From contig NZ_FOAX01000001.1 of the NCBI RefSeq assembly GCF_900109775.1, positions 1,240,001 through 1,304,000 on the forward strand: a stretch of DNA of 64,000 nucleotides, read 5' to 3'. The stretch's first letter is position 1. Each line of letters begins with the position of its first letter. Position numbers and translations under genes: made by a program. Of this stretch, positions 8,460 through 16,855 are shown in pieces. The notes under the pieces are model-generated. The model searched no databases. It was not told the origin of the DNA and was given only the letters and a program-made list of their open reading frames with translations. The stretch comes from Pseudoxanthomonas sp. GM95. Lineage in GTDB: Bacteria; Pseudomonadota; Gammaproteobacteria; Xanthomonadales; Xanthomonadaceae.

Positions 8460-10348
8460 TGCGCGTGCGCCGGCCGCCGCGCTGGCGGTGGCTGGTGGCC
8501 TTGGTGTGTTTCGGCCTGTTGCCCTCGGCGCAGGCCTCGCTGCGTTGGCAGCCTGATTCCACCGGATTGAACGAATCGCAGCGCGCTGCAAGTCAGGCGT
8601 TGCTGGACGATGTGGCCGCGCGCCTGCCGCCAGCTTGGCGCGATGCACTGGGCGAGGTGCCGGTGGCCTGGCGCGACGACCTGCCCGAGCGGGTGCACGG
8701 ACGCGCCACCGGCAGCGGCCGGATTCTGTTGCCGCGGCAGTTGTTGGTCGGTGGCATGGGCGATGTGCCTGGCGGCATGGCGCCCGACGCGCCTGGAGCG
8801 GCGGCCGCAAGCGCGGCCCTGATCCACGAACTTGCGCACCTGCTGGATCGCAGCACGGCCGGTGGGTTTTCGCGCGATCCGCGCCTGCTGGACCTGGCCG
8901 GCTGGCAGGTCGGCACCTGGCCGCGGCTGTGGCTGCGCCAGCAGCGCAATCCGTTCACCGATCGCTCGCCTGACCCTTACGAACTGCAGTCGCCGCGCGA
9001 ATACGTGGCGGTGAACCTGGAGCACTTCCTCCTGGATGCGGACTACGCCTGCCGCCGGCCCGCGCTGGCCGCGTATTTCGCCGCCCGTTTGAACACCAAG
9101 CTGGACGTCGCGGCCTGCGCGCCGGCGCTGTCGTTCTTCGAGGACGGTGCGCAGCCGCCGCTGCTGGCGATCGATCCGGCGCGCGTCTATGCCGTCGATT
9201 ACCTGCTGGCCGATGGCAACCGCGAGGCGATGAGCCGCTGGGGCCACAGCATGCTGCGGCTGGTGATCTGCGCGCCGGGCCGGCCGCGCGGCCCGGATTG
9301 CCGGCTGGATCTGCAGCAACACCGCGTGCTCTCGTTCCGCGCCTTCATCGATGATGTGCAGCTGTCCAGCTGGGGCGGGCTGACCGGCCGCTATCCGGCG
9401 CGCCTGTATCTGTTGCCGCTGGCGCAGGTGCTCGACGAATACACCCAGGTGCAGCTACGCGGGCTGCGCTCGATCCCGCTGGCGCTCAAGCAGGACGAGA
9501 TCGCCTCGCTGCTGCAGCGGGCCGCGCAGGTGCACTGGAGCTACGACGGCGGCTATCGCTTCATCGCCAACAACTGCGCGGTGGAGACCTACAAGCTGCT
9601 GCACGATGGCGTGCCGCGGCTGGCCGATGCGCAGCTGTCGGGGATCACACCGAAGGGCTTGTTGCGGCGCCTGGAGCGCGCCGGTATCGCCGATGCGGCC
9701 GTGCTGGATGATCTGTCGCAGGCCGAGCGCGTGGGCTATTTCTTTCCGGCGGCCAGCGTGCATTACCAGGCCATGTTCGACGTGCTGCGCCAGGCGCTTC
9801 CACTCCCGGAAGCCTCGGTGCAGGCCTGGTTGAAACTGCCGCCGGCCCAGCGCGCAGCGTGGATCGAGCGGGCGGACCTGCGCAGCAGCGCGGCGCTGCT
9901 GGTCCTGGAACAAGCCGCGCGTCGCCAGCAGGAACAGGCCGCGCGCGACGCGCTCAAGCAGCGCTTTCTTTCCGATACCCACGATGTGGCCGTCCGCGAA
10001 GGCGGCGTGCGCCTGCAGGCCTTGCTGGATGAGGAAGGCTTCTTCGCCCAGCCCGCGCGGCTGCTGGCCGGCCAGCCCGGTTACGGCCTGCCGCAGCAGG
10101 CTGAACGCGCCTTCTTGGCATCGGAGGCGGGTCCGCGCGCGATCGAGCAGCGCGCGTCGCGTCGCGCCTTGCAGGACGATGCGAAGCAGTGGTTGCCCGA
10201 TGGATTGCGGGCGGACATCGAAGGCACCGAGGGCAATCTGACGGCGCTCGGCGAACGCCTGCGCAGGCTCAATCGCGAGGCGGGCGGACTGCAGCTGAAA
10301 CTCGGGGACGGTCAGCCTTCGGGCGAGAGCCCCACGTCGCGGCCGTAG
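8459..10348 (+). CDS. Secreted DUF4105 (Lnb-like) protein with HExxH motif
   Basis: The 629-residue protein has an N-terminal signal segment (WRWLVALVCFGLLPSAQA). Residues about 40-235 resemble a metallopeptidase-like region with HELAH at 123-127. Residues about 240-410 match DUF4105, the family of the lipoprotein N-acyltransferase Lnb, with conserved WGHSMLRL (His 263) and an NNC motif (Cys 373). The Gln/Ala-rich C-terminus (about 480-610) looks helical. An envelope acyl-transfer or hydrolase role is inferred from the His/Cys pair; the HExxH part is untested. The ATG at 8459 is preferred over the GTG three bases upstream. The 3' end overlaps the convergent gene at 10312 by 37 bases. Confidence 0.8.
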   Translation: MRVRRPPRWRWLVALVCFGLLPSAQASLRWQPDSTGLNESQRAASQALLDDVAARLPPAWRDALGEVPVAWRDDLPERVHGRATGSGRILLPRQLLVGGMGDVPGGMAPDAPGAAAASAALIHELAHLLDRSTAGGFSRDPRLLDLAGWQVGTWPRLWLRQQRNPFTDRSPDPYELQSPREYVAVNLEHFLLDADYACRRPALAAYFAARLNTKLDVAACAPALSFFEDGAQPPLLAIDPARVYAVDYLLADGNREAMSRWGHSMLRLVICAPGRPRGPDCRLDLQQHRVLSFRAFIDDVQLSSWGGLTGRYPARLYLLPLAQVLDEYTQVQLRGLRSIPLALKQDEIASLLQRAAQVHWSYDGGYRFIANNCAVETYKLLHDGVPRLADAQLSGITPKGLLRRLERAGIADAAVLDDLSQAERVGYFFPAASVHYQAMFDVLRQALPLPEASVQAWLKLPPAQRAAWIERADLRSSAALLVLEQAARRQQEQAARDALKQRFLSDTHDVAVREGGVRLQALLDEEGFFAQPARLLAGQPGYGLPQQAERAFLASEAGPRAIEQRASRRALQDDAKQWLPDGLRADIEGTEGNLTALGERLRRLNREAGGLQLKLGDGQPSGESPTSRP

Positions 10349-10656
10349 CGCTGCAGCCAGTCAAGCTGGTCGGGCTGATCGCGATAGCGTTCGAGCAAAC
10401 TTTTGAATTGTGACCCGGCGCCGCTGCAGGCGGCCTGCATCTCGCGCGCAAGTTCGGCACGCCGCGCCTCGTCGTACGGATCTTCACCGGCGAAGTGCAC
10501 GCAACGGTCGTGGCGTTCAACGAAGGCGCGCACGTCCGGCGGCTGCGCGCAGAGGCCGGGCAGGTGTTCGGGCAGGACATCTACCGACACGGCGCAGGGC
10601 GGGGTGTCCGCCGCTGCGCCGCTGGCCAACGCCCAGGTCAGCATCAACGCCAGCAT
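10312..10656 (-). CDS. Small secreted Cys-containing protein, unknown
   Basis: The 114-residue product begins with a signal-like segment (MLALMLTWALASGAAA). The mature part contains four Cys residues (in TPPCAVSV, GLCAQPP, DRCVHF and AACSGAG), suggesting periplasmic disulfides. It starts 3 bases after the efpL stop, so it is probably in the same transcript. No family recognised. Its last 37 bases overlap the convergent DUF4105 gene. Confidence 0.6.
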   Translation of the reverse strand: MLALMLTWALASGAAADTPPCAVSVDVLPEHLPGLCAQPPDVRAFVERHDRCVHFAGEDPYDEARRAELAREMQAACSGAGSQFKSLLERYRDQPDQLDWLQRYGRDVGLSPEG

Positions 10657-10659
10657 CGA

Positions 10660-11226
10660 TCAGTCCGCGCGACCGCCGAACTCGCCGGTGGTGGTGTTGA
10701 TGAGGATGCGCTCACCGTTGACGATGTACTCGGGCACCATGATCTCGATGCCGGTGTTGAGCTTGGCCGGCTTGGGACGCTTGGTGGCGGTGCCACCCTT
10801 GAGTTCCGGCGGCGTCTCGACTACTTCCAGGGTGACGTGCTGCGGCAGCTGCAGGGCGACCGGCTGGTCGTCGATCACCTGTACGTAGCTGCCGGTCAGG
10901 CCTTCGGTGATGTAGCCGGCGTCATCGCCGATCACGTCCGCGTCCAGGGTGTAAGGCGTGTAGTCCTCGTCGTCGAGGAACACGAACGCCTCGCCATCCA
11001 TGTACGAGAACGTCGCCTGGCGGCGCAGCAGTTCGACTTCCGGCAGGTTGTCGTCGGCGTCGAAGCTGGCATCGAGCTTGTTGCCGCCCGGCACGCTGTA
11101 CATGATGAAACGGAAGCGCACGTTGCCGCCGCGGCCCTGCGGGGACGAGCGTTCGATGTCGCGGATCTGGTAGACGCCGTTGTTGTACTCGACGACGTTG
11201 CCTTTCTTGATTTCGCCAGCCTTCAT
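10660..11226 (-). CDS. efpL: Elongation factor P-like protein EfpL (YeiP)
   Basis: The 188-residue, three-domain EF-P-fold protein binds the ribosome between P and E sites and relieves stalling. The tip of domain I reads RSSPQGRGG with Arg at residue 32, the EfpL/YeiP pattern, instead of the Lys-bearing loop of canonical EF-P. The C-terminus ([20 protein letters not shown], then GGRAD) also matches YeiP. The genome should carry a separate canonical efp elsewhere. Automatic annotation may simply call this efp. Confidence 0.88.
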   Translation of the reverse strand: MKAGEIKKGNVVEYNNGVYQIRDIERSSPQGRGGNVRFRFIMYSVPGGNKLDASFDADDNLPEVELLRRQATFSYMDGEAFVFLDDEDYTPYTLDADVIGDDAGYITEGLTGSYVQVIDDQPVALQLPQHVTLEVVETPPELKGGTATKRPKPAKLNTGIEIMVPEYIVNGERILINTTTGEFGGRAD

Positions 11227-11276
11227 GGTGGTGGACCGTTACGTGTGGATTGGAAGGAAAGAGGTATTGCGCGGGA

Positions 11277-12047
11277 TTACTTCGGCGCCAGGCGCACCGC
11301 GCCATCCAGGCGGATGGTCTCGCCGTTGAGATAGCGCGACTGCAGGATGAAAGCCACCGTGTTGGCGTATTCGTCCGGCTGGCCCAGGCGCGACGGGAAG
11401 GGGATCGAAGCGGAGAGCGACTGCTGCACGGCTTCGGGCATGCCATCGACCATCGGCGTCCAGAAGATGCCCGGCGCGATGGTCATCACCCGGATGCCGA
11501 AGCGCGCCAGCTCGCGCGCCATCGGCAAGGTCATGCCGACCACGCCGCCCTTGGAAGCGGCATACGCGGCCTGGCCGATCTGGCCTTCATAGGCGGCCAC
11601 GCTGGCGGTGTTGATGATCACGCCACGCTCGCCATCGTCGCCGGCGTCGTTGTGCTGCATCAGGTTGGCCGCGGCCTTGGCCACGTTGAAGCTGCCGACA
11701 AGATTGACCATCACCGTGGTGCGGAAGGTGTCCAGCGGCATCGGCGCCTCTTTGCCCAGCACGCGGCCGGCGCCGAGGATGCCAGCGCAGTTGATCGCGG
11801 CATTGACCGATCCAAGGAATTCGCGCGCGGCCGCCAGTGCCGCGGCGACCAGGGTTTCGTCGGTGACATCGGTGCGGATGTAGCGCGCATGGCCGCTGCC
11901 CAGCTCGGTCACGGCGGCCGCGCCCTTGTCGTCGTTGACGTCCAGCAGGACGACCTTGCCGCCGCCAGCCACGATCCGTTGCGCGGTCGCCAGGCCCAGC
12001 CCGGAGACGCCGCCGGTGATCACGGCACGGGTGTCGGACAACTGCAT
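11277..12047 (-). CDS. SDR-family 3-hydroxyacyl-CoA dehydrogenase, type II-like
   Basis: This 256-residue short-chain dehydrogenase has NAD-binding TGGVSGLGLATA at about 12-23, the NCAGILG motif, and the YAASKGG active site. The C-terminus (SIPFPSRLGQPDEYANTVAF) is very like type II 3-hydroxyacyl-CoA dehydrogenase (human HSD17B10-like). It probably oxidises 3-hydroxyacyl-CoA or a branched-chain intermediate with NAD+. The start at 12047 (MQLSDTRAV) follows GGAGTTGCC. It lies upstream of efpL on the same strand with a 50-base gap. Confidence 0.88.
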   Translation of the reverse strand: MQLSDTRAVITGGVSGLGLATAQRIVAGGGKVVLLDVNDDKGAAAVTELGSGHARYIRTDVTDETLVAAALAAAREFLGSVNAAINCAGILGAGRVLGKEAPMPLDTFRTTVMVNLVGSFNVAKAAANLMQHNDAGDDGERGVIINTASVAAYEGQIGQAAYAASKGGVVGMTLPMARELARFGIRVMTIAPGIFWTPMVDGMPEAVQQSLSASIPFPSRLGQPDEYANTVAFILQSRYLNGETIRLDGAVRLAPK

Positions 12048-12140
12048 GGCAACTCCTGCGGGCGGAAGGAAAGCGGGCATTTTACGGGAAGCTGGCGCGG
12101 CGCCTGGCGCGCTGCGGCATGGCCGGCGATGCGGGGCGGA

Positions 12141-12629
12141 TCAGAGCGCCAGCAGGTACCAGCGGTCGCAGCCGCCGTGGCCGGTCGCCCCCAGTGGCGC
12201 GTCGAGCCGGTCGAAGCCAGTCTTCTCGTACAGGCGCATGGCCGCGTCCATGCCGTTGAGCGTCTCGATGTAGCACTGGCCGAAGCCGAATCCGCGCGCG
12301 GCGTCCAGGCAGGCGCGCATCATCGCCGCACCGGCACCCAGGCCGCGGGCGGCCGGCAGGAAATACATCTTGCGCAGCTCGCAGATCGTCGCATCGCCAC
12401 CTTCCAGCGGCGCCACGCCACCACCGCCCAGCACGCGGCCTTCGACTTCGACCACGAAGTAAGCGCTGCGCGGTTGCGCGTAGGCGCGGCTGAGCCAGTC
12501 CACTTCCGGGTCGTTGATCGCAAAGCCCGCGCCGCCGGCGCCGAACTCGGGCATCACGGTGCGGATGATCGCCGCCATCGCGGCATCGTCTTCAGGGCGG
12601 ATCGGACGGATCTGGAACGGGTCTGGCAT
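12141..12629 (-). CDS. GNAT-family N-acetyltransferase
   Basis: The 162-residue protein has the N-terminal FQIRPIRPEDDAAMAAIIR strand-helix and acetyl-CoA binding loop motif A (LRKMYFLPAARGLGAGAAMM). LYEKTGFDRLD is motif B. Substrate unknown. An in-frame extension upstream to 12755 would overlap the feo promoter and is Arg/Cys-rich, so I start at 12629 (MPDPFQIRPI). It is divergent from feoA. Confidence 0.85.
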   Translation of the reverse strand: MPDPFQIRPIRPEDDAAMAAIIRTVMPEFGAGGAGFAINDPEVDWLSRAYAQPRSAYFVVEVEGRVLGGGGVAPLEGGDATICELRKMYFLPAARGLGAGAAMMRACLDAARGFGFGQCYIETLNGMDAAMRLYEKTGFDRLDAPLGATGHGGCDRWYLLAL

Positions 12630-12733
12630 CGGTGCGACAGCAAGCGTAGGCGGGCGCGCATCGTACGCCAGCGATGGGCCGCAGCGTCCCGTGCGATGAC
12701 CTGACCGACAGACCCGAACCCGTGACGCAGTGC

Positions 12734-12754
12734 TATTATTGAGAACTGTTTTCA
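12734..12754 (+). promoter_or_regulatory. Extended -10 and Fur-like box upstream of feoA
   Basis: TGAGAAC-T-GTTTTCA (12740-12754) is a 7-1-7 inverted repeat with one mismatch, close to the Fur pattern TGATAAT-N-ATTATCA. It directly follows TGCTATTAT, a TGn-extended -10 hexamer (12734-12739), with no good -35. It ends 19 bases before the feoA ATG, so bound Fur would cover the transcription start. Confidence 0.65.
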
Positions 12755-12772
12755 TTTGAGCCCGCTCGCGTG

Positions 12773-13015
12773 ATGCTGTCCGAACTGCCCAGGCGTATCC
12801 AGGCCATCGTCGATACGGTCGAAGACCACGGCCCCAACGATTCCATCGCCCGTCGCCTGCGCGAACTGGGCTTCGTTGCGGGTGAACAGGTCGAAGTGGT
12901 TGCCCGCGGCCCGATCGGCGCCGATCCGATCCTGGTGCAGGTCGGCTTTACCCGCTTCGCCCTGCGTCGCACCGAGGCCGCGCGCGTGCGCCTGCGCCAG
13001 GGAGACGCGGCGTGA
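12773..13015 (+). CDS. feoA: Ferrous iron transport protein A
   Basis: The 80-residue SH3-fold cytosolic partner of FeoB has the typical RRLRELGFVAGEQVEVVARG core and ends FALRRTEAARVRL. It starts at ATG 12773; a GTG immediately upstream is also possible. A Fur-like box lies just before it. Its stop overlaps the feoB start by 4 bases. Confidence 0.92.
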   Translation: MLSELPRRIQAIVDTVEDHGPNDSIARRLRELGFVAGEQVEVVARGPIGADPILVQVGFTRFALRRTEAARVRLRQGDAA

Positions 13016-14871
13016 ACGCGGTTGCCGCCCCGCAGCGCCTGGCGCTGATCGGCAATCCCAACTGCGGCAAGACCGCGTTGTTCAACCTGCTGACCGGCAG
13101 CCGCCAGAAAGTGGCCAACTACGCCGGCGTCACCGTCGAGCGCAAGGAAGGCCGGTTCGAAGGCGCCAGCGGCCAGACCTATGCGCTTCTGGACCTGCCG
13201 GGCGCCTACAGCCTCAACGCCGCCAGCCTGGATGAGGCGATCACGCGGGATCTGTGCCGCGGCTTCCTGCCGGGCGAACCGACGCCCGACGCGCTGGTGT
13301 GCGTGGTCGATGCCACCAACCTGCGCCTGAACCTGCGATTCGTGCTGGAAGTGCTGCGGTTGGGCCTGCCGGTGATCCTGGCGATCAACATGGCCGACGC
13401 GGCGCGGCGCCGCGGCATCCAGATCGACACCGACGTGCTGCAGCGCGAGCTGGGCATCCCGGTGGTGGAGACCGTCGCGGTGAAGTCCAACGGCGCCAAG
13501 GCGCTGCTGGAGCAGATCGACCGCGTGGTCGCCAATCCGCAGCCGCCGCGCCAGGTGCTGGCCGACGATGCCGACCTGCACGCCGAAACCCGCCGCCTGC
13601 TGTCGCTGGCGGTGACCATGCCGACCCGCACCGCGCGCGTGGACGACACGCTGGACCGCTGGCTGCTGCATCCGGTGTTCGGCCTGGTCGCGTTGGCCGT
13701 GGTGATGTTCCTGATCTTCCAGGCGGTGTACGCCTGGGCCACGCCGCTGATGGACGGCATCGACGCCGGCACCGCGTGGCTTGGCGCCTGGGTTGGCGGC
13801 GCGCTGCCGGAAGGACCGCTCAACAGCCTGCTCACCGACGGCATCATCGCCGGGCTTGGCGGGGTGATCGTGTTCCTGCCGCAGATCCTGATCCTGTTCG
13901 CCTTCATCCTGGCGCTCGAAGAATCGGGCTACTTGCCACGTGCGGCCTTTTTGCTGGACCGGATGATGTCTTCGGCGGGCCTGTCCGGACGCTCCTTCAT
14001 CCCGTTGCTGTCGAGCTTCGCCTGCGCGATCCCCGGGATCATGGCCACACGCTCGATCCAGGATCCGCGCGACCGCCTGGCCACGATCCTGGTGGCACCG
14101 CTGATGACGTGTTCGGCGCGCCTGCCGGTGTATGCACTGCTGATCGGCGCCTTCATCCCGCAGCAGCAGGTGTGGGGCATCTTCAACCTGCAGGGGCTGG
14201 TGCTGTTCGGCCTGTACTTCGCCGCCATCGTCAGTGCGCTGATCGTGTCGTGGGTGATGAAGCGCTGGCGCCGCGACAAGAGCGAGCACGCGCTGCTGCT
14301 GGAGCTGCCGTCCTACCGCATTCCGCACCTGCGCGACCTGGCCATCGGCCTGTCCGAGCGCGCGATGATCTTCCTCAAGCGCGTCGGCGGCATCATCCTG
14401 GCCCTGACCGTGCTGTTGTGGGTGCTGCTGTCCTTCCCCGGCGCGCCGGCCGACGCCACGCTGCCGGCGATCGACTACAGCTTTGCCGGCCGCATCGGCC
14501 ATGCGATGACCACCGTGTTCGCGCCGCTGGGTTTCAACTGGCAGATCTGCATCGCGCTGATCCCGGGCCTGGCCGCGCGTGAGGTGGCGGTGTCCTCGCT
14601 GGCCACGGTGTACGCGCTGTCCGGCGCCGAGGACGATGCCGCCGCGCAGGCGCTGTCGCCGTTGATCCACGACGGCTGGTCGCTGGCCACCGCGCTGTCG
14701 CTGCTGGTCTGGTACATCTACGCGCCGATGTGCCTGTCCACGCTGGCCACGATCAAGCGCGAGACCAACTCGTGGAAGCGCATGGCGTTCTCGGCCGGCT
14801 ACCTGTTCGCGCTGGCCTACCTGGCGTCGCTGGTGACCTACCAGGTCGCCGTGGCCCTTGGAGCCGGCTGA
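13012..14871 (+). CDS. feoB: Ferrous iron transport protein B (GTPase-permease)
   Basis: This inner-membrane Fe2+ importer of 619 residues starts with a GTG overlapping the feoA stop (GTGA). The N-terminal G-domain has G1 GNPNCGKT (about 14-21), switch region KVANYAGVTVE, G3 DLPG and G4 NMAD. The membrane part has two Gate-type motifs around SSAGLSGRSFIPLLSSFACA and GLAAREVAVSSLATVY. It is shorter than the E. coli form, as usual in this group. Confidence 0.96.
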   Translation: MNAVAAPQRLALIGNPNCGKTALFNLLTGSRQKVANYAGVTVERKEGRFEGASGQTYALLDLPGAYSLNAASLDEAITRDLCRGFLPGEPTPDALVCVVDATNLRLNLRFVLEVLRLGLPVILAINMADAARRRGIQIDTDVLQRELGIPVVETVAVKSNGAKALLEQIDRVVANPQPPRQVLADDADLHAETRRLLSLAVTMPTRTARVDDTLDRWLLHPVFGLVALAVVMFLIFQAVYAWATPLMDGIDAGTAWLGAWVGGALPEGPLNSLLTDGIIAGLGGVIVFLPQILILFAFILALEESGYLPRAAFLLDRMMSSAGLSGRSFIPLLSSFACAIPGIMATRSIQDPRDRLATILVAPLMTCSARLPVYALLIGAFIPQQQVWGIFNLQGLVLFGLYFAAIVSALIVSWVMKRWRRDKSEHALLLELPSYRIPHLRDLAIGLSERAMIFLKRVGGIILALTVLLWVLLSFPGAPADATLPAIDYSFAGRIGHAMTTVFAPLGFNWQICIALIPGLAAREVAVSSLATVYALSGAEDDAAAQALSPLIHDGWSLATALSLLVWYIYAPMCLSTLATIKRETNSWKRMAFSAGYLFALAYLASLVTYQVAVALGAG

Positions 14872-15134
14872 TGGACGTCTCCCTGGTGCTGCAGTACGTG
14901 GTGATCGCCCTGGCGGCGCTGGTCAGTGCCTGGGTCGTGGCCAAGAAGCAGTTCCCCAATGCGACTCGCAAAGCGCGCGTCGCGCTGGCGCTGCCCATGC
15001 TGCGCGAAGGACGGCCGGCATGGCTGCGCAGCCTGGGCAGGAAGATCGCCCCGCCGGCCGCGCAGTCAGGCGCAGGGGCGTGCGGCGGCTGCAGCAGCTG
15101 TGGGCCGTCAACACCGGCCAGCCGCAAGCCTTGA
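14871..15134 (+). CDS. Small Feo-associated membrane protein with Cys-rich tail
   Basis: The 87-residue product overlaps the feoB stop by one base (TGATG). It has one transmembrane helix (about residues 4-23, LVLQYVVIALAALVSAWVVA), a basic middle and a C-terminal cluster CGGCSSCG. It occupies the position of FeoC, but is a FeoB-associated Cys-rich membrane type and not the winged-helix FeoC. The clustered Cys could bind iron or a cluster; that is inference. A longer upstream start lies within feoB and is not credible. Confidence 0.82.
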   Translation: MDVSLVLQYVVIALAALVSAWVVAKKQFPNATRKARVALALPMLREGRPAWLRSLGRKIAPPAAQSGAGACGGCSSCGPSTPASRKP

Positions 15135-15146
15135 GCTGATCAAACG

Positions 15147-15169
15147 AAGGGCCGCAATGCGGCCCTTTT
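15147..15169 (+). terminator. Intrinsic terminator of the feo operon
   Basis: A 9-bp stem (AAGGGCCGC / GCGGCCCTT) with loop AAT is followed by TTCGTTTC, 12 bases after the last feo gene. Confidence 0.85.
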
Positions 15170-15211
15170 CGTTTCTCGTGTTTCGTTCGTGCGTTTGCGA
15201 TCAGGCGATCG

Positions 15212-15592
15212 TCACGACAACCGCCGTTTGCCGCGCGGCGCCATTCCACCGGTGTGCGGGAACATTTCCACCGCCAGCGAGAACGTGCGCTGCTCGCCTG
15301 CACGCAGGGCACCGACGCCGACCACGTGGCGATCCACTTCCTGGCCGCGCTCGTCGCGGATGACGACCACAGCGGTGTATTCGTAGGCCTCGGCATCGTG
15401 TGGATGCAGGACCGTGCCTTCCACCTTCAGCGGCACCTGCCGCTGTGCCTCGCGCTTGCTGACGGTGACCGAGTCATCAAAGCGCAGGTGGTGCTTGCAC
15501 GACGGGCAGACGGCCGCGGTTTCCAGGATCACGGCCTTGCAGTGTGGACAGGCGCGGGTGGCGCCTGCCGTGCCGGGACGGACATTGCTCAC
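15212..15592 (-). CDS. Zinc-ribbon protein co-translated with bactofilin
   Basis: The 126-residue product starts at GTG 15592, overlapping the bactofilin stop by 4 bases. Two CxxC pairs (CPHC near residue 15 and CPSC near 29) form an N-terminal zinc ribbon. The rest looks like a beta-sandwich (VEGTVLHPHDAEAYEYTAVV, then FSLAVEMFPHTGG). Function unknown; the overlap suggests it works with bactofilin. No signal peptide, so cytoplasmic. Confidence 0.75.
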   Translation of the reverse strand: MSNVRPGTAGATRACPHCKAVILETAAVCPSCKHHLRFDDSVTVSKREAQRQVPLKVEGTVLHPHDAEAYEYTAVVVIRDERGQEVDRHVVGVGALRAGEQRTFSLAVEMFPHTGGMAPRGKRRLS

Positions 15593-16110
15593 GCCGCGTC
15601 GCTGTCCTTGTCTTTCTTCTTCTCGCTGCCATCCCAGCCGAAGTCGGCCTGGCCGCGCATGCGCGCGCCGGTGGCCACGGTCATCGTCCCGCACTTGACG
15701 TCGCCGGTGAGCACGCCGGAGGCGAGCAGTTCGACCTGCTTGGCGGCCTCGATATTGCCTTCCAGTTCGCCCGCGATCACGACCTTGTTGGCCTTGACGC
15801 CGCCGCTGAGCTTGGCGCCCTGTTCGATGGTCAGGTCACCCTGGACGTTGACGTCGCCCTTGAACTTGCCGGCGATGCGGACGTGGCCGCTGCCTTCGAT
15901 CTTGCCCTCGATGGTCAGGTCCGAGGCGATCAGCGATTCCTTGACCTCGCGGGTAGCAGGGCGGGGCGCGGCAACGGGCGTCGGGGCGGGAGCAACGGCG
16001 ATGGGTTCGGGCATGGCGGGTACCGGGGCAGCGTCACGGAGCGGGGTGGGGTCGGCGGCGGGCGGCGGTGCGTCCTTCTTGCTGGACAACTGGTCTTTCC
16101 ACATGGACAT
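15589..16110 (-). CDS. Bactofilin (polymer-forming cytoskeletal protein)
   Basis: The 173-residue protein has a Pro/Ala-rich disordered N-terminus (about 12-55), then the right-handed beta-helix bactofilin domain (SLIASDLTIEGKIEGSGHV through MTVATGARM) and a charged Lys/Asp tail. Bactofilins self-assemble into filaments at the membrane and affect cell shape, cell-wall enzymes or motility. Co-transcribed with the zinc-ribbon gene downstream. Confidence 0.92.
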   Translation of the reverse strand: MSMWKDQLSSKKDAPPPAADPTPLRDAAPVPAMPEPIAVAPAPTPVAAPRPATREVKESLIASDLTIEGKIEGSGHVRIAGKFKGDVNVQGDLTIEQGAKLSGGVKANKVVIAGELEGNIEAAKQVELLASGVLTGDVKCGTMTVATGARMRGQADFGWDGSEKKKDKDSDAA

Positions 16111-16314
16111 GTCGCAGGTTCTCCAAGTCGGGGGAAACAGGACTATCGCGGCTGCGCCACAGATGTGCTGTGACTGGTCTCACCAAATGGCCGGTGCGCG
16201 AGACCTCGGCGGTTGCCCGATCCTAGCGCCGTTAAGCGTCGGCCGCATGGCGGGTGCTTGCCGGGCTGCGCATTGATTCGCGCTGCGAACGGCTTTTGGC
16301 AGAGGCCTGAAAAA

Positions 16315-16343
16315 GAAAGAGCCCGCATCAAGCGGGCTCTTTC
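16315..16343 (-). terminator. Intrinsic terminator after the first Ala-rich lipoprotein
   Basis: A 12-bp perfect stem (GAAAGAGCCCGC / GCGGGCTCTTTC) with loop ATCAA lies 28 bases beyond the stop at 16372. On the minus strand it continues into a T-rich run. Confidence 0.85.
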
Positions 16344-16371
16344 AGCGCAACCAGGAAGCCCTGGCAGGCGA

Positions 16372-16713
16372 TTACTTCTTGGCAGCGTCGTCGGCTTCCT
16401 TGGAAACCTCGGCGGCCTTGTCGGCGGTCGCGTCGGCGCCTTCGGACACGGCGGCCGCGGCGTCGGCGGTGGCGGCCTGTGCAGCGTTCTCGGTCTTGTC
16501 GGCAGCGTTGCTGGCGGCGGCAGCGGCGTTGTCCGCGGCAACGGAGGCCTTGGCAGCGGCTTCGTCGGTGGCGGCAGCGGCCTTGTCGGCAGCGGCGGCG
16601 GCATCAGCTGCGGCGCTGTCGGCGGTGGCCGAGGCGGCGTCCTGGGTCTTCTGCGAGCAGGCGCCCAGGGCCAGCACGGCGGCGATCAGCGCGATATTGA
16701 GCTTGTTGTTCAT
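16372..16713 (-). CDS. Ala-rich lipoprotein A
   Basis: The 113-residue product has a signal peptide with lipobox (LALGAC at about 17-22). The mature part is almost all Ala, Asp, Lys, Thr and Glu in heptad/11-mer-like repeats (ADSAAADAAAAADKAAAA) and should form long amphipathic helices. It resembles the LEA/apolipoprotein style and Lpp-like coiled coils, but I cannot assign a family. Starts at 16713; the upstream in-frame extension is not coding-like. It is a paralogue of the gene at 16922. Low complexity makes homology calls unreliable. Confidence 0.8.
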   Translation of the reverse strand: MNNKLNIALIAAVLALGACSQKTQDAASATADSAAADAAAAADKAAAATDEAAAKASVAADNAAAAASNAADKTENAAQAATADAAAAVSEGADATADKAAEVSKEADDAAKK

Positions 16714-16855
16714 GGCGTTCCCCTTCAACGGTATGGAATGGCGGTGTCGTGCATGCAAGCCGTTCGCCCGAATGGGGTATCGATTGCTGCAGCGCGCGGA
16801 TTCTACAGGCGCGTCGGTCAATGAAAAGTAGCTGGATAAGCGCCAGACAAAAAAA

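Noticed and set aside
12736-14670. A 644-codon open frame antisense to feoB, and similar long antisense frames (for example 34210-36261 minus opposite fumarase, 45486-47069 minus opposite the DUF3857 gene)
   Set aside because: They are Arg/His/Gln/Gly-rich, mirror well-supported genes on the other strand and arise from high GC at third codon positions.
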